Part shown: positions 23,055 through 32,304 of the stretch, piece by piece
Numbering within the stretch: position 1 is the stretch's first letter
Layout: the number at the start of each line of letters is the position of its first letter
Assembly: GCF_900240945.1 (NCBI RefSeq)
Contig: NZ_OESG01000014.1
Span: 1,346,015-1,410,014 of the forward strand
Direction of reading: 5' to 3'
Origin: Mycobacterium sp. 3519A
Lineage (GTDB): Bacteria; Actinomycetota; Actinomycetes; Mycobacteriales; Mycobacteriaceae
DNA length: 64,000 nt
The notes under the pieces: generated by a model
Seen by the model: the letters and a program-made list of their open reading frames with translations, nothing else
Database searches by the model: none
Told to the model about the DNA's origin: nothing
Position numbers and translations under genes: made by a program

Positions 23055-24932
23055 ATGGACCAGAAGCCACCGACCGCTGTCATCGAATCCGCGCACCGCG
23101 CACATCTGACCACTCTGCCGTTCACCGACACGCGCGATCACGATGACGTGGACCGGGGCTTCCTCGGCGCACTGGAACCGTGCGTCATCAGAGCCGCCGA
23201 CGGAAGAGTGGTGTGGGACAACGACATTTACTCGTTCCTCAACGGTGACGCGCCCACGTCGGTGCATCCCAGCCTGTGGCGGCAGAGCCAACTCTGCGCA
23301 AAGCAGGGCCTCTACGAAGTCGTGGAAGGCATCTACCAGGTCCGCGGACTGGATCTATCCAACATCAGCTTCGTCGAAGGCGACACCGGCGTCATCGTGA
23401 TCGATCCGCTCGTCTGCACCGAGACGGCCGCTGCGGCGCTGGCGCTCTACCGCGCGCACCGCGGGGATCGCCCTGTCACCGCAGTCATTTACACCCACAG
23501 CCATGTCGACCACTTCGGCGGTGTGCTCGGCGTGACGACGCAGGCCGATGTCGACGCAGGCAAGGTGGCCGTGATCGCGCCGGAGCATTTCACCCAGCAT
23601 GCGGTGCAGGAAAACGTCTATGCGGGAACGGCGATGGCGCGACGCGCCGCGTACATGTACGGGGCCGTACTGGCGCGAGGCACCCAGGGGCAGGTCGGCT
23701 GCGGCCTCGGCCAGACGCCGTCGCTGGGCGAAGTCGCGCTGATCGTGCCGACGGTCGACATCCGGGAAACAGGCGAGAAGCACACGTTCGACGGTGTCGA
23801 GATCGAGTTCCAGATGGCGCCGGGCACCGAAGCGCCCGCCGAGATGCACTTCTACTTCCCGAAGTTCCGTGCGCTGTGCATGGCCGAAAACGCCACCCAC
23901 AATCTGCACAACCTGCTCACGCTGCGCGGCGCCCTGGTGCGCGATCCGCACGGGTGGGCCGGTTATCTCACCGAGGCCATCGATACCTTCGCCGATCGCG
24001 CCGACGTGGTGTTCGCGTCGCACCATTGGCCCACCTGGGGCAAGGACCGCATCGTCGAATTCCTTTCCCTGCAACGGGATATGTACGCCTATCTCCATGA
24101 CCAGACGCTTCGGCAGTTGAACCAGGGCTTCACCGGCATCGAGATCGCCGAGACCTTCCAGATGCCTCCTGCGCTGGACAAGGCATGGCACACCCGCGGC
24201 TACTACGGTTCCGTCAGCCACAACGTCAAGGCGGTCTATCAGCGCTACATGGGGTGGTTCGACGGCAATCCCGCGCGACTGTGGGTGCATCCGCCCGAAG
24301 CGATCGGACCGCGTTACGTCGAGGCGATGGGCGGCATCGACCGCGTCGTCGACATCGCGCGAAAAGCATTCGACGACGGCGACTTTCGCTGGGCCGCAAC
24401 CCTACTGGACCACGCGATCTTCGCCGACAAGAACCACGCCGCGGCCCGCGACCTGTACGCCGACACCCTCGAGCAACTCGCATACGGCGCCGAGAACGCG
24501 GTGTGGCGCAACTTCTTCCTGTCGGGCGCGACCGAACTGCGGGACGGCAACTTCGGCACGCCAACCCAGACCGCGTCGCCGTCGCTGATGGCACAGTTGA
24601 CTCCCGAGCAACTGTTCGACACGTTCGCCATCAACCTGAACGGGCCTCGGGCATGGGACCTCGACGTCGCCGTCGACATCACCTTCCTCGACACCGCCAC
24701 CAACTACCGCCTGACGGTGCGCAACGGCGTGCTGGTGTACCGCCAGCGCCCCGCCGACGAGTCGACCGCCCAGGCGACCATCACATTCGCGAACAAGTTG
24801 CGGCTGTTGGCATTTGCCGCAGGCGATGTGACGTCACCCGGGTTCGAGGTCGTCGGCGACACCACCGCCATGCCGTCCGTCCTTGCCGCAGTCGACCGAC
24901 CCGACCCGAACTTCAACATCGTCGAGCCGTGA
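23055..24932 (+). CDS. Alkyl sulfatase, metallo-beta-lactamase fold (SdsA1/Rv3762c-like)
   Basis: 625 residues from the ATG at 23055. The metallo-beta-lactamase motif THSHVDHFGG (about 157-166) supplies the two-zinc site, with further ligands in MAENATHNLHN and ASHHWPTWG. After the catalytic domain come an alkylsulfatase dimerisation domain (about 330-480) and a C-terminal SCP2-like lipid-binding domain (about 500-625, ending PDPNFNIVEP). Length and domain order match Pseudomonas SdsA1 and M. tuberculosis Rv3762c. Expected reaction: hydrolysis of alkyl sulfates such as dodecyl sulfate to alcohols. No clear signal peptide is present, so it should act in the cytoplasm. Confidence 0.93.
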   Translation: MDQKPPTAVIESAHRAHLTTLPFTDTRDHDDVDRGFLGALEPCVIRAADGRVVWDNDIYSFLNGDAPTSVHPSLWRQSQLCAKQGLYEVVEGIYQVRGLDLSNISFVEGDTGVIVIDPLVCTETAAAALALYRAHRGDRPVTAVIYTHSHVDHFGGVLGVTTQADVDAGKVAVIAPEHFTQHAVQENVYAGTAMARRAAYMYGAVLARGTQGQVGCGLGQTPSLGEVALIVPTVDIRETGEKHTFDGVEIEFQMAPGTEAPAEMHFYFPKFRALCMAENATHNLHNLLTLRGALVRDPHGWAGYLTEAIDTFADRADVVFASHHWPTWGKDRIVEFLSLQRDMYAYLHDQTLRQLNQGFTGIEIAETFQMPPALDKAWHTRGYYGSVSHNVKAVYQRYMGWFDGNPARLWVHPPEAIGPRYVEAMGGIDRVVDIARKAFDDGDFRWAATLLDHAIFADKNHAAARDLYADTLEQLAYGAENAVWRNFFLSGATELRDGNFGTPTQTASPSLMAQLTPEQLFDTFAINLNGPRAWDLDVAVDITFLDTATNYRLTVRNGVLVYRQRPADESTAQATITFANKLRLLAFAAGDVTSPGFEVVGDTTAMPSVLAAVDRPDPNFNIVEP

Positions 24933-25697
24933 CTACGGCATGCCTCCGTCGCACCGGATGATCGACCCACTGGTATAGCTCGACGCGTCAGACGCCAAAA
25001 ACAAAGCGGCGCCGATGATCTCGGGCGGGTTACCCAGCCGCTTGAGCGCGAAGTGCTGCGCGCCCTTTGTCGTCGCCGGGATGTCCCACGCCTTGCTGAT
25101 ATCGGTCAGAAACGGGCCTGGCATCAGCGTGTTCACCCGCACCGTCGGGCCGAACGCCAGGGCGAACCCTTCGGTCAACGCGTTCAGCCCCGCCTTGGCC
25201 GCCGAATACGGCAACTGTTCAGGCCGCGGCCGCCGCGACCCGCTCGAGCTCACGTTGATGATCGACCCGCCGCCGTCGGCCACCATCCGTTCGCCGACCA
25301 GAGTCGTCAACCGGAACGGCCCCTTGAGGTTGAGGTTGACCACCGCATCGAACAGCTTCTCGGTGACCGACCCCAGCGACTCGTACAGCGGTGACATGCC
25401 CGCATTGTTGATCAGCACGTCGACCTTGCCGAACCGCTCATAGGAGGCCTCCACCAGTCCGTCGAGTTCGTCCCAGCGCCCGACATGTACCTGATAGGGG
25501 AACGCCGCTCGGCCCGTCGCCGCCTCGATCTCCTTGGCAGTCTCGACGCACGTGTCGTATTTGCGGCTGGCGATGATCACGTCCGCGCCGCACTGCGCGG
25601 CGGCAAAGGCCATCTCACGGCCGAGGCCGCGGCTGCCGCCGGTGACCAGCACCACCCGGTCGGTGAGATCGAAGAGTTCGTCGGCGTAGCCCATCAC
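24933..25697 (-). CDS. Short-chain dehydrogenase/reductase
   Basis: 254 residues, classical SDR. The NAD(P) motif is VTGGSRGLGREMA (18-30), then INNAGMSP (about 96-103), catalytic Ser in INVSSSGS and the YSAAKAG motif (about 158-164), with CDGGMP at the C-terminus. Arg in GGSRGLG and IIASRKYD suggests NADP(H). The neighbouring alkyl sulfatase, whose stop abuts this one, releases alcohols, so oxidation of an alcohol or carbonyl in the same catabolic setting is possible, but the substrate is unknown. Confidence 0.9.
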   Translation of the reverse strand: MMGYADELFDLTDRVVLVTGGSRGLGREMAFAAAQCGADVIIASRKYDTCVETAKEIEAATGRAAFPYQVHVGRWDELDGLVEASYERFGKVDVLINNAGMSPLYESLGSVTEKLFDAVVNLNLKGPFRLTTLVGERMVADGGGSIINVSSSGSRRPRPEQLPYSAAKAGLNALTEGFALAFGPTVRVNTLMPGPFLTDISKAWDIPATTKGAQHFALKRLGNPPEIIGAALFLASDASSYTSGSIIRCDGGMP

Positions 25698-25711
25698 CCT
25701 ATGGTGGCACG

Positions 25712-26320
25712 GTGCAATTACTACTCATCCGGCACGCGCTGCCGCTGCGCAGCGAACCCGGCCAGGGCTCGGACCCCGACCTGTCCGAGGAAGGCATCGA
25801 GCAGGCCAAGAGGCTGCCCGACGCGCTGGCGCGGTTCCCGGTCAAGCGGCTGATCAGCAGCCCGCAGCGGCGGTCGGTGCAGACCGCGCAACCTGTCGCC
25901 GACGTGCTCGGCCTGCCCATCGAGGTCGACGCCCGGCTCGCCGAATACGACCGCGACATGGCTCACTACATCCCCGTCGAGCAGATCGCCGCCGAGTACC
26001 CTGAGCAACTCGCGCGGCTGGCCGCTGGCCACCTGCCCAGCGGCGTCGACGAAGACGCATTCCTGGCCCGCATCAACGAGGGGATCCGCGCGATCGCCGA
26101 CGCCGGCGAGCACGAGGACACGGTCGCGGTGTTCACCCACGGCGGGGTGATCAACGGGCTGGTACACACCATCATGCGCACCGAGAGGATCCTGTGCGTC
26201 AACGTCGATTACGCCGGAATCACCAGGCTGCTGTCGTCGCGCAAGGGCGACCTGTACGTCGCCGCCGTCAACGGCACCGAGCACGTATGGGACCTGCTGC
26301 CGCGAAACCAGCGGTGGTAG
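25712..26320 (+). CDS. Histidine phosphatase (phosphoglycerate mutase-like)
   Basis: 202 residues from GTG at 25712. The phosphohistidine motif is LLIRHALPL (His8), with SSPQRRSVQTAQPV, Glu in YDRDMAHYIPVE and the second catalytic His in VFTHGGVINGLVH (about 144). It belongs to the broad-specificity phosphatase branch rather than true mutases. Cytosolic; substrate unknown. The phosphotransferase gene begins 10 bp downstream, so the two are likely in one operon that continues to the alpha/beta hydrolase. Confidence 0.9.
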   Translation: MQLLLIRHALPLRSEPGQGSDPDLSEEGIEQAKRLPDALARFPVKRLISSPQRRSVQTAQPVADVLGLPIEVDARLAEYDRDMAHYIPVEQIAAEYPEQLARLAAGHLPSGVDEDAFLARINEGIRAIADAGEHEDTVAVFTHGGVINGLVHTIMRTERILCVNVDYAGITRLLSSRKGDLYVAAVNGTEHVWDLLPRNQRW

Positions 26321-26330
26321 GAAAGACCCG

Positions 26331-27356
26331 ATGACTACCTCGCTCGAAGGGCTCGATCTCGACGCCCTGGACCGCCACCTGCAGTCCATCGGCATTCCGC
26401 GCAGTGGTGAACTGCGCGCCGAGCTGATCTCCGGCGGCAGGTCGAACCTCACCTTCCTGGTGTTCGACGACGCCTCCAAGTGGGTGCTGCGCAGGCCGCC
26501 GTTGCACGGCCTGACGCCGTCCGCGCACGATATGGCGCGCGAGTACAAGGTGGTGGCCGCACTGGCCGACACCCCGGTGCCGGTCGCGCGCGCCGTCGCG
26601 ATGCGCAACGATGACTCCGTGCTCGGTGCGCCGTTCCAGATGGTCGAGCACGTCGAAGGACGCGTCGTTCGCCACGACGACGAACTGGAGAAGCTCGGCG
26701 ACAAGACCGTCATCAGCGACTGCGTCGACGCGCTGATCCGGGTGCTCGCCGATCTGCACGCAGTCGACCCCGACGCTGTCGGTCTCGGCGACTTCGGCAA
26801 GCCCACCGGCTATCTGGCACGGCAGGTGCGGCGCTGGGGCGGGCAGTGGGAGCTGGTCCGTCGCGACAACGATCCGTGCGACGCCGACGTCAGAAGATTG
26901 CATTCGGCTCTGGCAGAAGCGATTCCACCGCAGAGCCGCAGTTCGATCGTGCACGGCGACTACCGGATCGACAACACGATCCTGGACTCGAACGACGCCA
27001 CCAAGGTGGTTGCCGTACTGGACTGGGAGATGTCCACGCTTGGTGATCCGCTCAGCGACGCCGCGCTGATGTGCGTGTACCGGCATCCGATGTTCAACAT
27101 GATCCACGCCGCCTCCGCATGGGCGTCACCGTTGATGCCGGACGTCGACGAACTGGCCAACCGGTATTCCGTTGCGGCGCAACAGCCGCTGGACAACTGG
27201 GACTTCTATATCGCGCTCGGCTACTTCAAGGTGGCCATCATCGCCGCGGGCATCGCGTTCCGGGCCAGGATGGGTGGCGGCGTCGCCGACGATGCCGACG
27301 CGGTGGACCAGGCGGTGGCGCCGCTGGTGGCCGAGGGCTTACGCGTGCTGGGCTGA
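26331..27356 (+). CDS. Aminoglycoside phosphotransferase-fold protein (FadE36/Rv3761c-like)
   Basis: 341 residues. The kinase-like fold carries SGGRSNLTFLVFDDASKWVLRRPP (nucleotide-binding loop; about 35-58), the Brenner motif SIVHGDYRIDNTIL (about 204-217) and the metal motif VLDWEMSTLGDPLSDA. It belongs to the group found with acyl-CoA dehydrogenases (ACAD10-like), one reason its M. tuberculosis relative is named FadE36 although it is not a dehydrogenase. Hydroxy-acyl-CoA phosphorylation is the activity proposed for ACAD10-type proteins. Position after the alkyl sulfatase region agrees with Rv3761c/Rv3762c. Confidence 0.9.
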   Translation: MTTSLEGLDLDALDRHLQSIGIPRSGELRAELISGGRSNLTFLVFDDASKWVLRRPPLHGLTPSAHDMAREYKVVAALADTPVPVARAVAMRNDDSVLGAPFQMVEHVEGRVVRHDDELEKLGDKTVISDCVDALIRVLADLHAVDPDAVGLGDFGKPTGYLARQVRRWGGQWELVRRDNDPCDADVRRLHSALAEAIPPQSRSSIVHGDYRIDNTILDSNDATKVVAVLDWEMSTLGDPLSDAALMCVYRHPMFNMIHAASAWASPLMPDVDELANRYSVAAQQPLDNWDFYIALGYFKVAIIAAGIAFRARMGGGVADDADAVDQAVAPLVAEGLRVLG

Positions 27357-27357
27357 G

Positions 27358-28281
27358 ATGCGCCGGTTCGTCCGTTTCGGCCTCTGGTCAGTGGTGCTGC
27401 TAATCGTGGTGCTGACGGTGGTCAACCTCACCGTCGCGAAGCTGCCGGCCATGCCTGGTTCCGACGGAACATATATCAGCCTGCGGGGCAAGGACATTCA
27501 CTACCGCGAGCAGCCCGGCGCCGGCCCGCCCGTCGTGATGATCCACGGATTGCCCGGCACGCACAACGATTTCGACCAGGTCCTGCCTCACCTGAAAGGC
27601 AGGCACGTGATCGCGCTCGACCGGCCGGGGTTCGGCTGGTCGAAGGGCGGCTGGTTGCCGTATCAGCAGCAGATCGAGCTGATGCACGAAATGCTCACGC
27701 AGCTGCGACTTTCCCCGGCGATCGTGGTCGGGCACTCGTTCGGCGGCGCAGTGGCGCTGGGACTCGCCCGTCGCTATCCGCAGGACATCGCCAAGATGAT
27801 CCTCGTCGCGCCGGGCGCAGGCGGGACCAGGTCGCAGTTCATGGACCGGTTCAACGCCCGCTACATCCGCTTCACGCAACTGCCGGTCGTCCGGACGCTC
27901 GTCGACGTGACCGCGGGCGACGTGATCAAGCGCCTCATCGCGACCGGTGGCTCAAGGCGTGCGTTCGAGCCTGCCCCGGTGGACCCCGCCTACGCGCGCA
28001 GGCTGCTGTCGGTGACCATGTCGCCCGGCAACTTGGCCGCGTATGAATCCGAGCAACTCGAGTTCGACGACACCTCACGCTGGATCGACGACAACGTCGC
28101 GCAGATTCGTGTGCCGTCGGTGATCATCGCCGCCGTTGATGACAAACTGATCAGCATCGACCACGCCCGCCGGCTGGCCGACACCCTGCCGGGTACACGA
28201 CTGCTCACGGTCGACGGCAACCACATGATCCCGTACGCCCACCCCGAGGTGATCGCGGCCCAAGTGCGCGCCGCCGGCTAG
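27358..28281 (+). CDS. Alpha/beta hydrolase with N-terminal membrane anchor
   Basis: 307 residues from ATG at 27358, which begins 1 bp after the preceding stop. A hydrophobic N-terminal segment (about 8-27) anchors or exports it. The hydrolase core shows VVMIHGLPGTHNDF (oxyanion region), the nucleophile elbow VVGHSFGGAVALG (Ser about 121), an acid in IIAAVDDKLIS and His in VDGNHMIPYAHP. Esterase or lipase activity on a lipid-like substrate facing the envelope is plausible; substrate unknown. Its last codons overlap the convergent LapA-like gene by 4 bp. Confidence 0.88.
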   Translation: MRRFVRFGLWSVVLLIVVLTVVNLTVAKLPAMPGSDGTYISLRGKDIHYREQPGAGPPVVMIHGLPGTHNDFDQVLPHLKGRHVIALDRPGFGWSKGGWLPYQQQIELMHEMLTQLRLSPAIVVGHSFGGAVALGLARRYPQDIAKMILVAPGAGGTRSQFMDRFNARYIRFTQLPVVRTLVDVTAGDVIKRLIATGGSRRAFEPAPVDPAYARRLLSVTMSPGNLAAYESEQLEFDDTSRWIDDNVAQIRVPSVIIAAVDDKLISIDHARRLADTLPGTRLLTVDGNHMIPYAHPEVIAAQVRAAG

Positions 28282-28655
28282 AGACCCGCCTTCAGATTCC
28301 GCTTGGCCGCGCGGCGCAGCTGAATGATGCGCGCGGTACCGGCCGCGACGGTCAGCAGCCCGCCGCACACCGCGGCGAGCAGAATCGCAACGCCCAACGG
28401 CAGATTCCACTCCCACGCGAAGAAGTGGATGGTCGCCGAATCAGTGTTCTGCATGATGAACACCAGCAGGAAGATCAGGATCAGAAAGCCGACGATGAGC
28501 GCCGACCACAGCGCCGCGGCGCGGGTGAACTTGACCGCAGACTTCGGTGACACCAGGTATTCACCGGGCGTGGCCGTCGGATCCGGCTCTGCAGGGGGCA
28601 GCGGCGGAACCTCGCCCAACGGGCGATCGGGCGAGGCAGAGGGATCGCTGGTCAT
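28278..28655 (-). CDS. LapA (DUF1049)-like small membrane protein (Rv3760-like)
   Basis: 125 residues. After a Pro-rich cytoplasmic N-terminus come two membrane helices (about 45-68 and 84-104), separated by QNTDSATIHFFAWEWNLPLGV, the hallmark of the lipopolysaccharide-assembly LapA/DUF1049 family, and a basic tail. In mycobacteria without LPS its role is unknown. Position next to the proX operon matches Rv3760 beside Rv3759c. Confidence 0.86.
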   Translation of the reverse strand: MTSDPSASPDRPLGEVPPLPPAEPDPTATPGEYLVSPKSAVKFTRAAALWSALIVGFLILIFLLVFIMQNTDSATIHFFAWEWNLPLGVAILLAAVCGGLLTVAAGTARIIQLRRAAKRNLKAGL

Positions 28656-28784
28656 GGCTTCATCTTTGCCCCTTCAGGCATCGAAAGAAACCATATCGGC
28701 GCGCACGGTGACGCAAAGGGCGGCGTTCTCACGCGCATCTCGCTAGTGTCCGGGGGAGCCTATGCGCCGAGAGGACCCTTGGGA

Positions 28785-29726
28785 ATGTCGAGCAACCGTA
28801 GATCGATCCTGGCGATTTTGGCCGCCGTCCTCGCGCTGATAACCGCAGCGTGCGGCAGTTCCAATCCGCTGGGCGGCGGCGAGATATCCGGCGATCTGAA
28901 GTCGATCAAGGTCGGCTCCGCCGACTTCACGGAATCGAAGATCATCGCCGAGATCTACGCCCAGGCGTTGGAGGCCAACGGCTTCACCGTGGGCCGCCAG
29001 TTCGGCATCGGCAGCCGCGAGACTTACATCCCCGCGGTGCAGGACCATTCCATCGACCTGATCCCGGAGTACACCGGCAATCTGCTGCAGTACTTCGACA
29101 AGGAGACGCAGGCGACCACGCCCGACGCGGTGCTGCTGGGTCTGCTCAAGGCGCTCCCCGGCGATCTGTCGATCCTGTATCCGTCACCCGCGGAGGACAA
29201 GGACACCCTCGCGGTGACGGAGGCGACGGCGCAGAAGTGGAACCTGAAGTCCATCGCCGACCTGGCGGCGCACTCGCCCGAGGTGAAAGTCGGCGGCCCG
29301 TCGGAGTTTCAGACCCGCGTGACGGGCCTGGTGGGTCTGAAGGACAAGTACGGATTGGACATCACTCCCGCGAATTTCATCGCGATCAGTGACGGCGGCG
29401 GCCCGGCCACCGTGCAGGCGCTGACGAGCGGCACCATCACCGCCGCGGACATCTTCAGCACGTCACCGGCGATCGAGCAGAATCGACTGGTGGTGCTCGA
29501 AGACCCGAAGAGCGTGTTCCTCGCCGCCAACGTCGTTCCGCTGGTGGCTTCGCAGAAGATGTCCAACGAACTCAAGACAGTGCTGGACGCCGTGAGCGCC
29601 AAACTGACCACCGAGGCGCTGATCCAACTCAACACGGCCGTCGAGGGAAACAAGGGAGTCGACCCCGACGAGGCAGCGGCACAGTGGATCAAGGACAACG
29701 GTTTCGACAAGCCGGTGAAAAAGTGA
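28785..29726 (+). CDS. proX: Osmoprotectant ABC transporter substrate-binding lipoprotein ProX
   Basis: 313 residues from the ATG at 28785, with GAGAGGA upstream. The signal peptide ends in the lipobox ALITAAC. The mature part is an OpuAC-type periplasmic-binding fold: KVGSADFTESKIIAEIYAQALEANGF, EYTGNLLQYF and ATVQALTSGTITAADIFST. It should bind quaternary ammonium compatible solutes such as glycine betaine. First gene of proX-proV-proW-proZ, with 4-bp overlaps between X and V and between W and Z. Confidence 0.92.
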   Translation: MSSNRRSILAILAAVLALITAACGSSNPLGGGEISGDLKSIKVGSADFTESKIIAEIYAQALEANGFTVGRQFGIGSRETYIPAVQDHSIDLIPEYTGNLLQYFDKETQATTPDAVLLGLLKALPGDLSILYPSPAEDKDTLAVTEATAQKWNLKSIADLAAHSPEVKVGGPSEFQTRVTGLVGLKDKYGLDITPANFIAISDGGGPATVQALTSGTITAADIFSTSPAIEQNRLVVLEDPKSVFLAANVVPLVASQKMSNELKTVLDAVSAKLTTEALIQLNTAVEGNKGVDPDEAAAQWIKDNGFDKPVKK

Positions 29727-30832
29727 TCACATTCGAGAACGTCACCAAGAAGTATCCCGACGGCACCGTCGCGGTCGACGACCTGACACTGGAGGTTCCG
29801 CAGGGAACGCTCACGGTTTTCGTCGGTCCCTCCGGCTGTGGCAAAACCACGTCCATGCGGATGATCAACCGGATGATCGACCCGACCTCGGGCACGTTGA
29901 CCGTGGACGGAAAGGACGTCACCAAGGTCGACCCGGTGAAGCTGCGCCTTGGTATCGGCTACGTCATCCAGAGCGCGGGGTTGATGCCGCATCTGAGGGT
30001 GGTCGACAATGTCGCCACGGTGCCGGTGCTGCGCGGCGAATCACGGCGCAGCGCACGCAAATCCGCACTGGAAGTGATGGAACGCGTCGGACTGGATCCC
30101 AAGCTCGGCAGCCGGTATCCGGCGCAGCTGTCCGGCGGTCAGCAGCAGCGCGTCGGCGTCGCCCGCGCCTTGGCCGCAGATCCGCCGATCCTGTTGATGG
30201 ACGAACCGTTCAGCGCGGTCGACCCGGTGGTGCGCGAGGAACTGCAGACCGAGATCCTGCGGCTGCAAAGCGAATTGCGCAAGACGATCGTATTCGTCAC
30301 CCACGACATAGACGAGGCGGTCAAGCTCGGCGACAAGGTCGCGGTGTTCGGCCGCGGTGGCACACTGCTGCAATACGCCGACCCCGCGTTCGTGCTGTCG
30401 AACCCCGCCAACGAACTGGTTTCGGGATTCGTCGGCGCCGACCGCGGTTACCGCGGTCTGCAATTCTTCCATGCGACCGGCCTGCCGCTGCACGAGATCA
30501 AGACCGTCGTGGACGACGACGTCGACGGCCTGATGCTGGAACCGGGCGAGTGGTCGCTGGTCACCAGGGCCGACGGCACACCGTACGCCTGGATCAACGC
30601 CGAGGGCGTCGAGGTCCACCGCAAAGGAAACTCCCTGTACGACAGCACCATCGGCGGTGGTTCGTTCTTCCGGCCGGACGGCACGCTACGGCAGGCTCTC
30701 GACGCCGCACTGTCGTCACCGTCCGGGTTGGGTGTGGCGGTCGGCGAGGACGGCCAGTTGATCGGTGGTGTGCGCGCCGACGATGTGCTCAAGCTGCTGC
30801 GCGAGCAGCGCCGCGTACCGGAACTGGGGTAG
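29723..30832 (+). CDS. proV: Osmoprotectant ABC transporter ATP-binding protein ProV
   Basis: 369 residues from GTG at 29723, overlapping the proX stop by 4 bp. Walker A GPSGCGKTT (about 34-42), signature LSGGQQQR (about 134), Walker B PILLMDEPF and switch His in VFVTHDIDEA are intact. The C-terminal 90 residues form a CBS-like regulatory part (VVDDDVDGLMLEPGEWSLVTR and LGVAVGEDGQLIGGVRADDVLKLL), through which such ATPases sense ionic strength. It energises uptake through ProW and ProZ. Confidence 0.94.
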   Translation: MITFENVTKKYPDGTVAVDDLTLEVPQGTLTVFVGPSGCGKTTSMRMINRMIDPTSGTLTVDGKDVTKVDPVKLRLGIGYVIQSAGLMPHLRVVDNVATVPVLRGESRRSARKSALEVMERVGLDPKLGSRYPAQLSGGQQQRVGVARALAADPPILLMDEPFSAVDPVVREELQTEILRLQSELRKTIVFVTHDIDEAVKLGDKVAVFGRGGTLLQYADPAFVLSNPANELVSGFVGADRGYRGLQFFHATGLPLHEIKTVVDDDVDGLMLEPGEWSLVTRADGTPYAWINAEGVEVHRKGNSLYDSTIGGGSFFRPDGTLRQALDAALSSPSGLGVAVGEDGQLIGGVRADDVLKLLREQRRVPELG

Positions 30833-30835
30833 CAG

Positions 30836-31519
30836 ATGCGGTATCTGCTCACGCACCTGGACGATCTGTGGACGCTGACGCTGATCCACCTGCGGCTGTC
30901 CCTGGTGCCGGTCGTCCTGGGGTTGATCATCGCCGTGCCGCTCGGCGCGCTGGTGCAGCGGACCACGGCGTTGCGCAGGCTGACGACCGTCACGGCGAGC
31001 ATCATCTTCACGATTCCGTCGCTGGCGCTGTTCGTGGTGCTGCCGCTCGTCATCCCGACCCGCATCCTCGACGAAGCCAATGTCATTGTCGCGCTGACGC
31101 TTTACACCGTGGCGTTGCTGGTGCGCGCGGTGCCCGAGGCGCTGGACGCGGTGTCACCCGCGGTGCTGGACGCAGCCACGGCGGTTGGCTACAAACCGAT
31201 CGCCCGAATACTGAAAGTCGAACTGCCACTTGCTGTTCCGGTGCTCACCGCCAGCCTGCGGGTGGTGGCCGTCACGAACATCTCCATGGTGTCCGTCGGC
31301 TCGGTGATCGGAATCGGTGGCCTTGGCACGTGGTTCACCGAGGGCTATCAGGCCAACAAGAGTGACCAGATCATCGCGGGCATCATCGCGATCTTCGTGT
31401 TGGCCATCGTCATCGACACGCTGATCATGCTCGCGGGGAAGGCGCTGACGCCGTGGACCCGGGCGACCAACACGCCTAGGGCCCGTCGCCAGAAAGTCAC
31501 CGCAGGAGCGGCCGCATGA
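30836..31519 (+). CDS. proW: Osmoprotectant ABC transporter permease ProW
   Basis: 227 residues, with about five to six membrane helices. The cytoplasmic EAA loop, which contacts ProV, is PEALDAVSPAVLDAATAVGYKPIARILKVELP. Span given by its ends; the conserved AVGYKP and LKVELPLAVPV mark it. It starts 3 bp after proV and overlaps proZ by 4 bp. It pairs with ProZ as a heterodimeric pore. Confidence 0.93.
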   Translation: MRYLLTHLDDLWTLTLIHLRLSLVPVVLGLIIAVPLGALVQRTTALRRLTTVTASIIFTIPSLALFVVLPLVIPTRILDEANVIVALTLYTVALLVRAVPEALDAVSPAVLDAATAVGYKPIARILKVELPLAVPVLTASLRVVAVTNISMVSVGSVIGIGGLGTWFTEGYQANKSDQIIAGIIAIFVLAIVIDTLIMLAGKALTPWTRATNTPRARRQKVTAGAAA

Positions 31520-32304
31520 ACTTTCTGCAGCAGGCACTTTCGTTCATCTTCACCGCGGCCAACTGGGGCGGTCCCGCCGGCCTGACCGCGCGCATCCTCG
31601 AGCACCTGCAGTACACCGTCGTCGCGGTCCTGTTCTCGGCGTTGATCGCCGTTCCGATCGGGATGCTGATCGGGCACACCGGCCGCGGCACCTTTCTGGT
31701 GGTCACCGGCGTCAACGCGCTTCGCGCGCTGCCCACGCTGGGTGTGCTGTTGCTTGGCGTGCTGCTCTGGGGACTCGGCCTGGTCCCGCCGACCGTGGCG
31801 CTGATGCTGCTGGGCATCCCGCCGCTGTTGGCAGGTACGTACTCCGGGATCGCGAACGTGGATCCGCTGGTGGTCGACGCGGCCAGGTCGATGGGGATGA
31901 CGGAGTCCCGGGTGCTGCTGCGGGTCGAGGTGCCGAACGCGATGCCGCTGATCCTCAGCGGGTTGCGCACCGCGACGCTGCAGATCGTCGCGACCGCGAC
32001 CGTTGCCGCGTACGCCAGTCTCGGCGGGCTGGGGCGGTACCTGATCGACGGGATCAAGGTGCGGGAGTTCTACCTCGCCTTGGTGGGCGCGCTCATGGTC
32101 ACCGCGCTGGCGTTGATCCTCGACGCCGTGCTCGCATTCGCGGTCTGGCTGTCCGTGCCAGGCACGGGCCGGTTGCAAGGGCGTCGGAAAATGCCGCAAC
32201 CGCTGCTCGGCGACGAGGTGGCGCTCGAGTCCGGGCCGCGTCCCGAAAGCACTTCGGTAGCCCGCTACGAACGAGGCGGTCCTTCGCCTACGGTAGAGGT
32301 ATGA
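31516..32304 (+). CDS. proZ: Osmoprotectant ABC transporter permease ProZ
   Basis: 262 residues, six predicted membrane helices, with the EAA loop VDAARSMGMTESRVLLRVEVPNAMPLIL (conserved SMGMTESR and VEVPNAMP). The hydrophilic C-terminal tail of about 40 residues is longer than in enteric relatives. It overlaps proW by 4 bp upstream and the glycolipid-binding-like gene by 4 bp downstream, so five genes may be one transcript. Confidence 0.93.
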   Translation: MNFLQQALSFIFTAANWGGPAGLTARILEHLQYTVVAVLFSALIAVPIGMLIGHTGRGTFLVVTGVNALRALPTLGVLLLGVLLWGLGLVPPTVALMLLGIPPLLAGTYSGIANVDPLVVDAARSMGMTESRVLLRVEVPNAMPLILSGLRTATLQIVATATVAAYASLGGLGRYLIDGIKVREFYLALVGALMVTALALILDAVLAFAVWLSVPGTGRLQGRRKMPQPLLGDEVALESGPRPESTSVARYERGGPSPTVEV

